From: Streptomyces altiplanensis
GTDB lineage: Bacteria; Actinomycetota; Actinomycetes; Streptomycetales; Streptomycetaceae
Length of the DNA: 64,000 nucleotides
Assembly: GCA_003719395.1 (NCBI GenBank)
Contig: RHMC01000019.1
Span: forward strand, 1-64,000
Reading direction: 5' to 3'
Shown here one piece after another: positions 45,681 to 55,505 of the stretch; position 1 is the stretch's first letter, and every line of letters begins with the position of its first letter. The translations under genes and the position numbers were made by a program. The notes below the pieces were generated by a model. The model did not search any database. It saw nothing but the letters and a program-made list of their open reading frames with translations, and had not been told where the DNA came from.

Positions 45681-46297
45681 ATGGACTGGCTCAAGGCCCA
45701 GTTGTCAACCGTGCCGGTCTGGCTGACGCTGGTCATCGTCTTCCTGCTGCCCACGGTGGAGCCGGTACTTCCTGTGCTGGGCATGCTGCTTCCTTCCCAG
45801 ACGGCGCTGGTGGTGAGCGGGGTGCTCACGCACCAGGGCAGCCTTCCGCTGGCCGGCGCGCTCACGGCCGCGGTGCTCGGAGCGGTGGCGGGCAATCTGC
45901 TCGGTCATCTCGTCGGACGGGTGTGGGGGGTCAGGCTCGCGGCCGGCCTGCCGGCCCGGGTCACGGAATCGCGCAAGTACCGGGCCGCGCTGAGCGCCGT
46001 CAGTACGTACAGCGGCCGGGCCGTGCTGCTCGGCCGGTTCAACGTGGCGCTCCGCACGATGGTCCCCGTCATGTGCGGCACCGTGCGGGTGCCCTGGGGC
46101 CCGTACCTGGGCTGGTCGGTCCTCGGCAGCCTGCTGTGGGCTCCGTCCTGTGTGGTGCTGGGCCTTCTGGCGGGGAGTTCGTGGCAGCAGTGGGGCGGGT
46201 CCGGTGTGCTGGTCGCGGCCTCGCGCTGCTGCTGGTCACCACGTCGCTCCCGCCGCTGCTGTCGCTGCGGCGCGGTGCTTCGGCCGTCGCGTCGTAG
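45681..46297 (+). CDS. DedA/SNARE-associated (VTT domain) membrane protein, frame break
   Basis: About 205 residues. VWLTLVIVFLLPTVEPVLPV, LGMLLPSQTALVVSGVLTHQ, AVAGNLLGHLVGRVWG and LLGRFNVALRTMVPVMCGTV carry the DedA hallmarks: the re-entrant segment after E-P, and F/G-R-x-x-x-x-R-x-x-x-P. One break near 46213 is repaired into LALLLVTTSLPPLLSLRRG. DedA proteins are lipid-flippase-like and support envelope homeostasis. Divergent from the two-component operon. Confidence 0.85.
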
Positions 46298-46321
46298 GCG
46301 TGGCCGCAGGGGCCGGCGGGT

Positions 46322-47083
46322 TCAGAGGCGCTCGCTGAGGAACGCCAGCAGCTCCGCCTCCGCGGGCACCAGGTAGAAGTGGTCGCCGGGGAACACCCGG
46401 CTCTCGAACCCGGCCGTGGTCAGCTCCGACCAGGACTCCAGCTCGGCGACCCGGCACCCCGGGTCGGCGTCGCCGCCCACCGCGGTGACCGGTGCCCGCA
46501 GGGCGGCCGGCCGGTGCGGCCGGTACGACTCGATCAGCCGGAAGTCGCCGCGCAGCGAAGGAAGCAGCAGCGGCCTCAGGTCGGGATCGTCGTAGACGGA
46601 CGAGGCCAGGTCGCCCAGCCGCCGTGCCGAGGCGATGAGCCGGTCGTCGTCCAGCAGGTGCAGGTTCCCGCCGCGTTCGAGGTGGGGCGCGCCGCGCCCC
46701 GACACGACGACGCGGTCCGCGACGATGCCGTGCCGTTCGTCGAGGCGACGGGCCACCTCGTAGGCGACCGCGGAGCCGAGGCTGTGTCCGAACAGGACCA
46801 GGGGCAGCGGCCGCGGTCCGGCGAGTACGGGCTCCAGCGCACCGGTGATCCGGTCGGCCAGCTCCGTCATGTCCTCGATGCACGGTTCGGCGAACCGCTC
46901 CTGCCGGCCCGGGTACTGGACGGCGAGCAGTTCGACATCGCCGGGTATCCGCCCCGGCCAGTTGTGGAACAGGGTCGCCGTACCGCCCGCGTGCGGGAAG
47001 CAGACCAGCCGGGCCCGTGTCGCCCCGGCCCGCCGGTGCCTCCGGAACCATCGGCTCCCCCTGTCGGCGTCGATGACCGTCAC
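46322..47083 (-). CDS. Type II thioesterase (alpha/beta hydrolase)
   Basis: About 253 residues. ARLVCFPHAGGTATLFHNWP is the N-terminal motif of editing thioesterases; nucleophile GHSLGSAVAYEVARRL, Asp in the VTAVGGDADPGC strand and His in FPGDHFYLVPAEAELL. These enzymes free stalled acyl groups from NRPS/PKS carrier proteins. No carrier-protein megasynthase is in the window, so it is an orphan, possibly acting in trans. GTG 47083 has an AGGTGGG site; upstream in-frame starts add basic residues with no support. Confidence 0.88.
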   Translation of the reverse strand: MTVIDADRGSRWFRRHRRAGATRARLVCFPHAGGTATLFHNWPGRIPGDVELLAVQYPGRQERFAEPCIEDMTELADRITGALEPVLAGPRPLPLVLFGHSLGSAVAYEVARRLDERHGIVADRVVVSGRGAPHLERGGNLHLLDDDRLIASARRLGDLASSVYDDPDLRPLLLPSLRGDFRLIESYRPHRPAALRAPVTAVGGDADPGCRVAELESWSELTTAGFESRVFPGDHFYLVPAEAELLAFLSERL

Positions 47084-47228
47084 GCGAACCCACCTCTCAC
47101 AGCGTCTGATGTCACGACCTTGCACGCGTCATGATCCGTGGAGGTGGCGGGCCGCGGGTCTTCCGCGCGCGTGCAGGCTGCTGCCGCCGCAGGTTCCTGC
47201 CCGCCGGTTCGCTGCCTTTTCCGCGGGG

Positions 47229-47268
47229 GTGCATACATCGTGCACATGAGGGTGGAGCTACCTCCACC
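47229..47268. promoter_or_regulatory. Two inverted repeats upstream of the ABC exporter operon
   Basis: GTGCA-N7-TGCAC (47229-47245) and GGTGGAG-CTAC-CTCCACC (47251-47268) lie side by side in the divergent gap between the thioesterase and the ABC ATPase gene. Either could be an operator. No dedicated regulator gene is adjacent. Confidence 0.5.
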
Positions 47269-47326
47269 ACCAAGACTCCGCTCCGCTCCGATGTGTCGGA
47301 AGCGCGGGCCCTATTGAGTGGACACC

Positions 47327-48062
47327 ATGAATCAAGCAGCCGTCCGGCTCCGTTCGGTCACCCGGTCCTACGGCAAGGACGCCAGCGCGGTGACCGCGCT
47401 GGACCGGGTCAGTCTGGACATCCCCCAGGGCACCTTCACCGCCGTGATGGGCCCCTCGGGCTCCGGCAAGTCGACCCTCCTGCAGTGCACCGCGGGTCTG
47501 GACCGGCCGACCGGCGGCCAGGTGTTCCTGGGCGACACCGACCTGACCCGGCTCAACGAGACCAAGCTGACGCTGCTGCGCCGCAAGCGGATCGGTTTCG
47601 TCTTCCAGGCCTTCAACCTGCTCCCCTCGCTCACCGCGGAGCAGAACGTGGCGCTCCCGCTGCGGCTGGCCGGACGCCGGCCCAAGCGGGCCCACGTACT
47701 CGAGGTGCTGGAGCGGGTGGGGCTGCGCGAGCGTGCCGGGCACCGGCCCAGCGAGATGTCCGGCGGCCAGCAGCAGCGCGTGGCGACTGGCCCGCGCCCT
47801 GGTCACCCGCCCGGAGGTGCTCTTCGGCGACGAGCCGACCGGCGCGCTGGACTCCACCACCAGCCGGGAGGTGCTGTCCATGCTCCGCTCGATGGTCGAC
47901 GGCGGCCAGACCGTGATCATGGTGACGCACGACCCGGTCGCCGCCTCCTACGCCGACCGGGTGCTGTTCCTGGCCGACGGCCGGGTGCAGGACGAGCTGT
48001 ACTCCCCGGCCGCCGAGCAGGTCGCCGCGCGCATGACGAAGCTGGCGGCGGTCCCGTGCTGA
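47327..48062 (+). CDS. ABC transporter ATPase (MacB/LolD type), frame break
   Basis: About 245 residues. Walker [22 protein letters not shown]-loop FVFQAFNLLPSLTAEQN, signature MSGGQQQRVA, Walker [14 protein letters not shown] and switch His in [15 protein letters not shown]. An extra A near 47790 interrupts the frame directly after the signature. ATG 47327 is chosen; GTG 47318 is in frame. Its stop overlaps the permease start. It drives a mechanotransmission-type exporter together with the next gene. Confidence 0.9.
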
Positions 48063-50549
48063 GTCTCGCGCTGCGCGGCATGAGGACCCGCTGGGTCACC
48101 TTCGTCGGCTCCTTCGTAACCCTGGCCCTGGGCGTAGGGCTCATCGCGACCACCGGACTCGCGCTCGCGGCCACGTTCAGCGCCCCGGACCGGGGACCCG
48201 AGCGGTTCGCCGCGGCCCCCGTGGTGGTCCAGGCGTCGGACCAGCTCCGGGTCGACACGCCCATCGGCGTCCGGACACAGCCCCTCGCCGACCCCCGCGC
48301 GGTGCCCGGGGAACTGGCCGCCGAACTCGCCGCGCTCGGCCGTACGGTCGAGGACCGGACCTTCCCGGTGAACGTCGCGGACGCGGACCTGGCCGGTGAC
48401 GGCGGGGCGGTCGTCGGCCACCCGTGGCCGGTCGCGGATGCCACCCCCTACCGGCTCTCCGGCGGACGCGCCCCCTCAGCGCCCGGCGAGGTCGTCGTCA
48501 CGGCAGGCCCCGGCGCCGGTGTGCGTACGGGCGACCGGATCGAGGTCAGCACCTCCGCGGGCACCGGCACCAGGACCGTGGTCGGCACCGTGCGGCCCGC
48601 GGGCTTCGAGACCGCGGTGTTCTTCACCGGCGCCGAGGCCGCCAGGATCTCCCCGCCCATCGACGCCGTCGTGGTGCACGCGGACGCGGAAGCGGTCGCC
48701 GCGGTGGCCGACGGGAGCACCGGCATGGTGGTCCTCACGGGTGACGACCGGCGCAGGGCCGATCCCGACCCGGACCGCGACGCCGAGGCCCTGGTCTCGG
48801 TCAACGCGCTGCTGGGCACGGCGGCCGCCATCACCGGCTTCGTCTCCGTCTTCGTGGTGGCCTCGACCTTCTCCTTCGCGGTGGCCCAGCGCAGGCGCGA
48901 GTTCGGCCTGCTCCGCACGGCGGGCGCCACGCCCGGCCAGGTGCGGCGGATGGTGTACGCCGAAGCCGTCGTCATCGGCGTGCTGGCCTCGGCCGCGGGC
49001 TGCTGGCTGGGCGCCGCAGGAGCGCCCCGGCTCGCCGCCTGGATGGTCGACGTGAAGATCGCGCCGCACTGGTTCGCCATCGGGGACCAGACCTGGCCGC
49101 TGCACACGGCCTTCTGGACCGGACTGGTCGTGGCCATGGCCGGTGTACTGGTCTCCTCCTACCGGGCCGGGAAGGTCGGGCCGACCGAGGCGCTGCGCGA
49201 ATCGGCCGTCGACAGCCGGGCGATGCCGCTGAGCCGGTGGCTGGCGGGCGCGGCCGTACTGCTGACCGGAATCGGGCTGCTCGTCATGGCGCTCGTCTCC
49301 GACCCCGGGGACGTCCTCAAGCGCAAGACGTACATCACCCAGCCGATGCTGCTGATCGTCGGGTTCGCCCTGCTCGCGCCGGTCGTGGTGCGGCCGCTGA
49401 CCCGGCTCATGACCTGGCTGCCGTCCCGGCTGCCCGGCGCCACCGGCGTACTGGCCAGGGAGAACGCGGCTGCCGGGGTGCGCAGGACCGCCGCCGTGGC
49501 CGCCCCCGTCATCATCACCGTCGCACTGGCCGCCTCCCTCATGGGGACGGTGGCCACCATCAACGAGGCCAAGGCCACCGAGGCGGGGAACCAGACGGCC
49601 GCCGACTTCGTGGTCTCCCCGGCCGGCGAAGGCCGCGCTCTTCCCCCGGAGTTCGTGGAGCGGGCCGGGAACATCCCGGGCGCCACGGTCAGCGCGTCGC
49701 GCTCCACCGGGGTGACGGTGCTCGAAGAGGGCACGGCGCTGATCAGGTCCGAGGCCAAGGCGGTGGACCCGGACGCCCTGGCCGCCGTGTCCAGCCTGCC
49801 CGTGGTGGCGGGCAGGATCACCGATCTCGACGACAAGAGCATCATCGTCAACGAGGAGTGGCTGGTCAGTACCGTCGGGCAACAGGTCGGCGTCTGGCTG
49901 GGCGACGGCCGCAAGGTCTCGCTCAAGGTGGCCGCGGTACTCGGCACCGGCACCGGCAGCAACGGTGTGTACCTGACGCCGCGCAACGCCGCCGGCGCCG
50001 GCATCGACCGTGTCGACGTCAAGGTCGAGGACGCGCGACCGCTCGGCCGTCGCGGCCAAGCTGCGCGAGGCGGGCCGGGCGAGCGGCACCGAGGTGCTGA
50101 CGAGGAGCGAGTGGGTGACGGAGCACTACCCGCGCTCCAGCGAGAACACCCGCCTCGGCCTGCTGATGATCCTGGGAATCGCCCTCGTCTACACCGGAAT
50201 CGCCCTGGCCAACACCCTGGTGATGGCCACCTCCGACCGGGTGCGCGACCTCGCGGTGCTCCGTCTCACCGGGGCGACCAAACCGCAGGTCCTGCGACTG
50301 GTCGCGGTGGAGGCGCTGGTGGTGGTGGCGGTGGGTGCCGTGATCGGTGGCGCCGTGTCCGTACTGAACCTGCTCGGTGTGTGGGGCGCGCTGGGGCTGC
50401 TCGGCGTCTGGTCGGCGGTCGTCGTGCCCTGGGGGACCGTCGGCGCCGTGGTCGCGGCCAGCGCCGTACTGGCCACCGTGTCCGCCGTACTGCCCGCGTC
50501 GCTCGCGCTGCGCACCCGGCCGGTCGAACTGGCCGGCATGCGGGAGTAG
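48056..50549 (+). CDS. FtsX/MacB-like ABC permease, two-module, frame break
   Basis: About 830 residues. The first membrane helix (VTFVGSFVTLALGVGLIATT) is followed by a large extracytoplasmic domain, three helices (AAITGFVSVFVVASTFSFAV with the [20 protein letters not shown] coupling motif), a second extracytoplasmic domain, and a final FtsX core (LLMILGIALVYTGIALANTL, RDLAVLRLTGATKPQVL). One break near 50035. Such permeases export peptides, antibiotics or lipids. The GTG start overlaps the ATPase stop. Confidence 0.9.
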
Positions 50550-50610
50550 TCCGTGCACCGGCAGGGGCCGGCAGCGGCCATCACCATCTGATTCTGAGAG
50601 GCAGAGCGCG

Positions 50611-50940
50611 TTGACGAGCGATACCGGTGTGATGCTCCATGAGTTCCTGCGGTCACCCCTGCAGATCGGTGCGGTGGCACCGAGTTCGCGCAGACTCGCC
50701 GCGGCGTGACCGCGCCCCGTGCCCGAGACGGGCGACCCCGTGGTCGTCGAACTCGGCCCGGGAACAGGGGCCTTCACCGGAATGATCCAGGAGCTGCTGG
50801 GCGGTCGTGGTCACCACGTGGCGGTCGAGATCAACCCGCGGCTGGCCTCCGCCCTGAGCAGGCGCTTCCCGCGGGTCGAGGTGGTGAACGCCGAGGCGGC
50901 CCGGCTGCCCCGCCAGCGTCTCGGCGTCGACCCGTGCGCC
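50611..50940 (+). pseudogene. N-terminal fragment of a phospholipid N-methyltransferase-like gene
   Basis: VMLHEFLRSPLQIGAVAPSS then, after a break near 50706, VVVELGPGTGAFTGMIQELL (SAM motif I), HHVAVEINPRLASALSRRFP and VEVVNAEAARLP. This is the start of a PmtA/rRNA-dimethylase-like SAM enzyme. After about residue 105 the similarity stops and the sequence becomes the reverse complement of a different gene remnant. Truncated, hence probably inactive. Confidence 0.75.
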
Positions 50941-50944
50941 CTGC

Positions 50945-51330
50945 CGCGCCGTGCCGATCATGTCCGTGATCCGGGCGGTGCGCTCCTCCCAGGAGGTCGC
51001 GGCCGGAGAGCGGAAGATCTCGTGGGCCCGCTGCAGCCGCGCGAGGGCCGCGGCGTCACCGCGGATGGCTTCGGCGCAGGCACGGTCGGTTTCGATGCGG
51101 GCCTGCAGGAACCGGTCCCCGACCTCCTCGGCGGCGGTCAGCGCCTCCCGCAGGGTGGCCTCCGCCTCGGCGGAACGGTCCTGCCGCCCACTGCGCCTCG
51201 CCCAGGGCGCGCAGGTACGCCTCGGCGAGCCGGTAGGTGTTCTGGGCCTTCCCCCGTACGGAGTCGGCCTCGTCGCTCGTCCTGATGGCCTCGCGCGTCA
51301 GCGTGATGCCGAGGTCGGTCTGCCCACGCC
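50945..51330 (-). pseudogene. C-terminal fragment of a TPR-containing (AfsR/LuxR-like) regulator
   Basis: Minus-strand reading gives TLTREAIRTSDEADSVRGKA, QNTYRLAEAYLRALGEAQ and, after a break near 51190, EATLREALTAAEEVGDRFLQ, ARIETDRACAEAIRGD, SWEERTARITDMIGTA. This is a tetratricopeptide-like helical tail of a large regulator or signal-transduction ATPase. It has no start, no DNA-binding part and no own stop; it abuts the methyltransferase fragment. Confidence 0.6.
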
Positions 51331-51441
51331 CCGCAGCGGTGGCATCGCGGAAACGGGGTACCGCAGGAGCGGGGCGCCGCAGAAGCGGGGCGTCACGGCA
51401 GCGGCAGCACGCGGTCGGTGGAGAAGCGAGAAAGGGAAGCC

Positions 51442-52794
51442 GTGGCCTCGCACGGGACAGCAGCACAGGAATCGGCACCGGCACCGGGACCGGCCCCGGG
51501 CGGCCCGCTCAAGCGGACTCTGACGACACCGCTGCTCTACTTCTTCATCCTCGGCGATGTGCTGGGCGCGGGCGTCTACGTGCTGGTGGGCCAGGTCGCC
51601 GTCGAGTCGGGCGGCGCCGTGTGGGTGCCCCTCGCCGTCGCGCTCGGCCTCGCCCTGCTGACCGCGTCCTCGTACGCGGAACTCGCCACGAAGTACCCCC
51701 GGGCGGGCGGTGCTTCGCACTACGCCACCCTCGCCTACGGGCCGTTCGCCGGCTTCCTCGCGGGCTTCTGCATGCTCGCCGCGGGCGTCGTCTCCGTCGC
51801 GGCCCTCGCCCGGGGATTCGGCGGGGACTACCTGACCGCCTTCGTCTCCCTGCCCGTCGCGCTCGTGGCGGTGGTCTTCCTGACGGCCCTGGCCCTGCTC
51901 AACGCCCGCGGCATCAGGGAGTCGACCCGGGCCAACACCGTCGCCACGGTCGTCGAGGTCGGCGGCCTGGTGCTGGTCGTCGGGCTCGGCGCCTGGGTGG
52001 TGCTGCGCGGCGACGGCGACCTGAGCAGACTGACCGAGCTCGGTACGCCCGGACACGGGCCCGCGGCGGCGGTCCTGAGCGGCTCCGTCCTCGCCTTCTA
52101 CTCCTTCGTCGGCTTCGAGACGTCCGTCAATGTCGCCGAGGAGACCCGCGACCCCCGGCGGTCCTACCCGCGCGCCCTGTTCGGCGCGCTGGTCACCGCG
52201 GTCTGGTCTACGTACTGGTGGGCATCGCGGCCACGGCGGCGGTCGACACGAAGACGCTCGCCGCCTCCAGCGGACCGCTGCTCGAAGTGGTCGAGGCCGC
52301 CGGGGGAGTACCGGCACGGCTGTTCGGCTTCATCGCGCTGGTCGCGGTCGCCAACGGCGCACTGCTCACCGGCATCATGTCCTCCCGGCTCGCGTACGGC
52401 ATGGCACGCGACGGACTCCTCCCGGGTTTTCTGGCCAAGGTGCTGCCCGGCCGCCGCACCCCGTGGGCCGCGATCGCCGCCACCACCTCGCTCTCCCTCC
52501 TGCTCGCGCTCACCGGTGACGTGGCCGCGCTCGCCTCCACCCTCGTCCTGCTGCTCCTCGTCGTCTTCTTCGTCGTCAATACGGCCGTGCTCGTGCTGCG
52601 CCGCGACGCGGTGCCCCACGACCACTTCAGGACGCCCACCCCGGTCGCCGTGCTCGGTGCGGTGTCCTGCGTCCTCCTCGCGACCCAGATCGAGCGCGAG
52701 GTGTGGACCCGCGGCCTGACCGTGCTCGCGGCGGGCGCGCTGCTCGGCGTACTGGCGGCCGTACGCAGGGGCAGGGGCAGGGGCAGGGGGCTGA
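51442..52794 (+). CDS. APC-family amino acid permease, frame breaks
   Basis: About 450 residues and twelve hydrophobic segments. LLYFFILGDVLGAGVYVLVG is the TM1 motif with the G-x-G-x unwound region; ASSYAELATKYPRAGGASHY and YSFVGFETSVNVAEETRDPR (TM6 region) are APC hallmarks. One break near 52200 (the frame resumes at VYVLVGIAATAAVDTKTLAA); another in the GGGGCA repeat near 52785 blurs the end, so the TGA at 52792-52794 is a best guess. GTG 51442 has AAAGGGA upstream. Amino acid or polyamine uptake. Confidence 0.85.
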
Positions 52795-52815
52795 GCGCCG
52801 GGGGCCGGGCCGCCT

Positions 52816-53376
52816 GTGGTTCTCTTGGCTCCCGCGGGAACAGCCGAGGGGAGGGGCGGGGCAGTGGGGTGGCCGGACGTCGACGGGGACACGGCCCTGA
52901 CCGTCAAGGTCCCCGAGGCCGATCCGCTCGTCAGGACCGGTTCTCCCGCCCACGTCACCGTGCTCTACCCGTTCCTCCACGCGAGCCGGATCGACGGTCC
53001 GGTCCACCGCGAACTGCTGGAACTGTTCCGCTCGCACGACCCCTTCGAGCTGTCCTTCACCGGGTTCGGCCGGTACCCGGGCGTCCTCTTCCTCGACCCG
53101 CGGCCGCACGATCCGGTACGGGCGCTCACCAAGGAGCTCACCGGCCGCTGGCCCGAAGCGGTGCCCTACCGGGGCCTGTTCGGCGAGGGCCTCGACCCTC
53201 ATCTGACGCTCGCCAACCACGAGGGCCCACAGACGTACGAGCGCGCGTACGACCTGCTGGAGGCCGAGTGCGCGCCCGCCCTGCCGCTGACCGTCCGGGT
53301 CGGTGCGGTCCACCTGATCGTCCGGGACGGCGACCGCTGGCGGGACCGTACGGCGTACCCGCTGGGCCGGTACTGA
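52816..53376 (+). CDS. 2H phosphoesterase superfamily protein (2'-5' RNA ligase-like)
   Basis: 186 residues with both HxT motifs: PAHVTVLYPFLHASR and DPHLTLANHEGPQ. The N-terminal 40 residues vary; GTG 52816 is accepted because the frame is open and the preceding permease ends close by. The family hydrolyses cyclic 2',3'-phosphodiesters or ligates RNA ends. It ends four bases before the convergent SIS gene stop. Confidence 0.85.
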   Translation: MVLLAPAGTAEGRGGAVGWPDVDGDTALTVKVPEADPLVRTGSPAHVTVLYPFLHASRIDGPVHRELLELFRSHDPFELSFTGFGRYPGVLFLDPRPHDPVRALTKELTGRWPEAVPYRGLFGEGLDPHLTLANHEGPQTYERAYDLLEAECAPALPLTVRVGAVHLIVRDGDRWRDRTAYPLGRY

Positions 53377-53379
53377 GCG

Positions 53380-54330
53380 TTACGCGGTGGTGTCCTCCAG
53401 GACCACGGACCGCGTGAGGTTGCGCGGCCTGTCCGGGTCGTAACCGCGCGCCTCGGCGAGCGCGACCGCCAGGCGCTGGACGCGGATCAGGTCGGCCAGC
53501 GGGTCCAGGTCGCCCTGTGCCCCGCGGGAGCCGGCGGCCACCGTGCCGCCGACCCGCAGGACGTCTTCCGCCAGGCCCTGCGGCAGCGCGCCGAAGATCC
53601 AGGCCACCCGGCCGGGGCCGGTGATGCTGATCGGGCCGTGCCGGTACTCCATGGCCGGGTACGCCTCCGTCCAGGCGCCCGCCGCCTCGCGCATCTTGAG
53701 CCCCGCCTCCAGCGCGAGACCGTACGTCCAGCCGGTGCCGAGGAAGGTGAACTGCTCGGCACCGAGCACTTCGGCGGCCGGCGGCACGGTGACGGCGAGT
53801 TCGGCGTCCCGGACCGCCTCCGCGAGCGGGCGCACACCGGCCGGCAGGGCGTCCTCGGCCTCCAGGTGGGCGCGGAGGAGCGCGAGGACGGTGGTGGCGA
53901 AGCGGGTCTGCACCACCGACTCCTCGTCGGCGAAGTCCAGCACGGCCACGGCGTCCGCCGCCCGCATGACGGGCGTCGCCGGGTCGGCGGTGATCGCGCC
54001 GGTGGGCACGGTGCCCTTCACGCGCCGGAGCACCTCCAGGACCTCGGTCGTGGTGCCGGAACGGGTGATCGCCAGTACGCGGTCGTAGCCGTCGCGGTAC
54101 GGGAACTCCGAGGCGGCGAAGGCGTCCGTCTCACCGTGGCCACCGCTCTCGCGCAGTACCGCGTACGCCTGGGCCATGAACCAGGAGGTGCCGCAGCCGA
54201 TCACGGCGACGCGCTCGCCGCGGCGGGGCAGGGCGTCGGTGTGGAGGGGCAGCGACGTGGCCGCCTCGGCCCAGGTGGCGGGCTGGGAGGCGATCTCGGC
54301 CGAGGTGCGGGAGGAATCTGCGGTGGACAT
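53380..54330 (-). CDS. SIS-domain sugar isomerase/deaminase (AgaS-like)
   Basis: 316 residues, intact. Two SIS domains: RVAVIGCGTSWFMAQAYAVL, RVLAITRSGTTTEVLEVLRR (first), FTFLGTGWTYGLALEAGLKM and EAYPAMEYRHGPISITGPG (second, with the conserved Glu/His-Gly-Pro). Related to AgaS and the GlmS isomerase half, acting on amino-sugar 6-phosphates. Divergent from a DeoR regulator and near a GH109-like gene, which suits galactosamine-type sugar use. Confidence 0.86.
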   Translation of the reverse strand: MSTADSSRTSAEIASQPATWAEAATSLPLHTDALPRRGERVAVIGCGTSWFMAQAYAVLRESGGHGETDAFAASEFPYRDGYDRVLAITRSGTTTEVLEVLRRVKGTVPTGAITADPATPVMRAADAVAVLDFADEESVVQTRFATTVLALLRAHLEAEDALPAGVRPLAEAVRDAELAVTVPPAAEVLGAEQFTFLGTGWTYGLALEAGLKMREAAGAWTEAYPAMEYRHGPISITGPGRVAWIFGALPQGLAEDVLRVGGTVAAGSRGAQGDLDPLADLIRVQRLAVALAEARGYDPDRPRNLTRSVVLEDTTA

Positions 54331-54354
54331 TGGACGAACTCCCCGATGATTGGA

Positions 54355-54369
54355 ACTGCTCAAAGCAGT
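54355..54369. promoter_or_regulatory. Perfect palindrome, operator candidate
   Basis: ACTGCT-CAA-AGCAGT lies 25 bases upstream of the SIS gene start in the divergent 218-base gap. A half-site-like TCAAGCAG follows at about 54376. The palindrome suits a DeoR-family dimer and is the only perfect one I see in this gap. Confidence 0.55.
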
Positions 54370-54548
54370 CGGTTTTCAAGCAGGTTCGAGCGTGGGTCTG
54401 CCGTGGGGCGAAGTATCCACGAAGGGGAACACGCAGTCCAGGACGCCCTCGCGGGGCTCCCTCGCGGTGCTGCGCGCTCCCCGGAGCCGTACCGCCCGGC
54501 GGGCTACCATCACCTTCACGCACGTCTGGCACGAAGGAGTCCGGCCGC

Positions 54549-55373
54549 ATGTCCAAACACGAGCGGTGGAGCGCGCTGCTGGAACTGCTGGCCGCCGAGG
54601 GGAGGCTGGAGGTCGAGGAGGCCGCCACCACCCTGGAGGTCTCCGCCGCGACGATCCGCCGGGACCTCGACGAACTCGCGGAGCAGCAGATGCTCGTGCG
54701 GACCCGCGGCGGCGCGATCGCGCACGGCGTCTCGTACGAGCTGCCGCTGCGCTACAAGTCCTCCCGGCACGCGTCCGAGAAGCAGCGGATCGCCGCGGCC
54801 GTGGCCGATCTGGTCGCCGACGGCGAAGTGGTGGGCCTCAACGGCGGCACGACCACGACGGAAGTGGCGCGGGCCCTGGCGCTGCGGACCGGCAGCGGCC
54901 TGCGCGACACGGCCGCCGTCCCCACCGCCGGCTCCGCCCCCGCCCCCGTCGGTCCGGTCCTGACCGTGGTCACCAACGCGCTCAACATCGCGGGCGAGCT
55001 GGCGGTGCGGCCGCAGATCAAGATCGTGGTCACCGGCGGGGTGGCCCGCCCGCAGACGTACGAGCTGGTCGGGCCGCTGACCATGGGCGTACTCAACGAG
55101 GTCGTGCTGGACGTCGTCGTCCTCGGCGTCGACGGGGTGGACCCGGACCTGGGCGTCATGGCGCACCAGGAGGACGAGGCGAGCGTCAGCCGGCTGTTCG
55201 CCGAACGCGCGCACCGGGTGATCGTGGTGACCGACTCGTCCAAGATGGGCAAGCGTGCCTTCGCCCGGATCTGCGGGCTGGACCGCATCGACGTCGTGGT
55301 GACCGACTCCGCCATCTCCGCCGAGGCGACGGGCCGCCTCACCGATGCCGGAATCAAGGTGATCGCCGTCTGA
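54549..55373 (+). CDS. DeoR-family transcriptional regulator (AgaR-like)
   Basis: 274 residues, intact. The HTH is RWSALLELLAAEGRLEVEEA, TTLEVSAATIRRDLDELAEQ, LVRTRGGAI. The DeoR sensor domain carries GGTTTTEVARAL, VVTNALNIAGELAVRPQIKI, VTGGVARPQTYELVG and the terminal VVTDSSKMGKRAFARICGL. An Ala/Pro-rich insert of about 25 residues sits between the first two sensor strands. It probably represses the divergent SIS gene and responds to an amino-sugar phosphate. Confidence 0.9.
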   Translation: MSKHERWSALLELLAAEGRLEVEEAATTLEVSAATIRRDLDELAEQQMLVRTRGGAIAHGVSYELPLRYKSSRHASEKQRIAAAVADLVADGEVVGLNGGTTTTEVARALALRTGSGLRDTAAVPTAGSAPAPVGPVLTVVTNALNIAGELAVRPQIKIVVTGGVARPQTYELVGPLTMGVLNEVVLDVVVLGVDGVDPDLGVMAHQEDEASVSRLFAERAHRVIVVTDSSKMGKRAFARICGLDRIDVVVTDSAISAEATGRLTDAGIKVIAV

Positions 55374-55400
55374 GGACGGCGCGGCGGGCGTGTCCTCGGA

Positions 55401-55452
55401 CGCCGGACGGGCTCGTCCGTGCCGTGTGCGGCGGACTCCGGCCCGTCCGGCG
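55401..55452. terminator. Hairpin between the convergent deoR-type and NEW3-type genes
   Basis: CGCCGGACGGGC (55401) pairs perfectly with GCCCGTCCGGCG (55441-55452), with a further GC-rich inverted segment after it. It serves both converging transcripts. Confidence 0.75.
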
Positions 55453-55505
55453 GTCGCGGGCCGGGGCCCGGGGCGCGCCCCGCAGGGCCGCCGCCCCCTA
55501 CGCGG

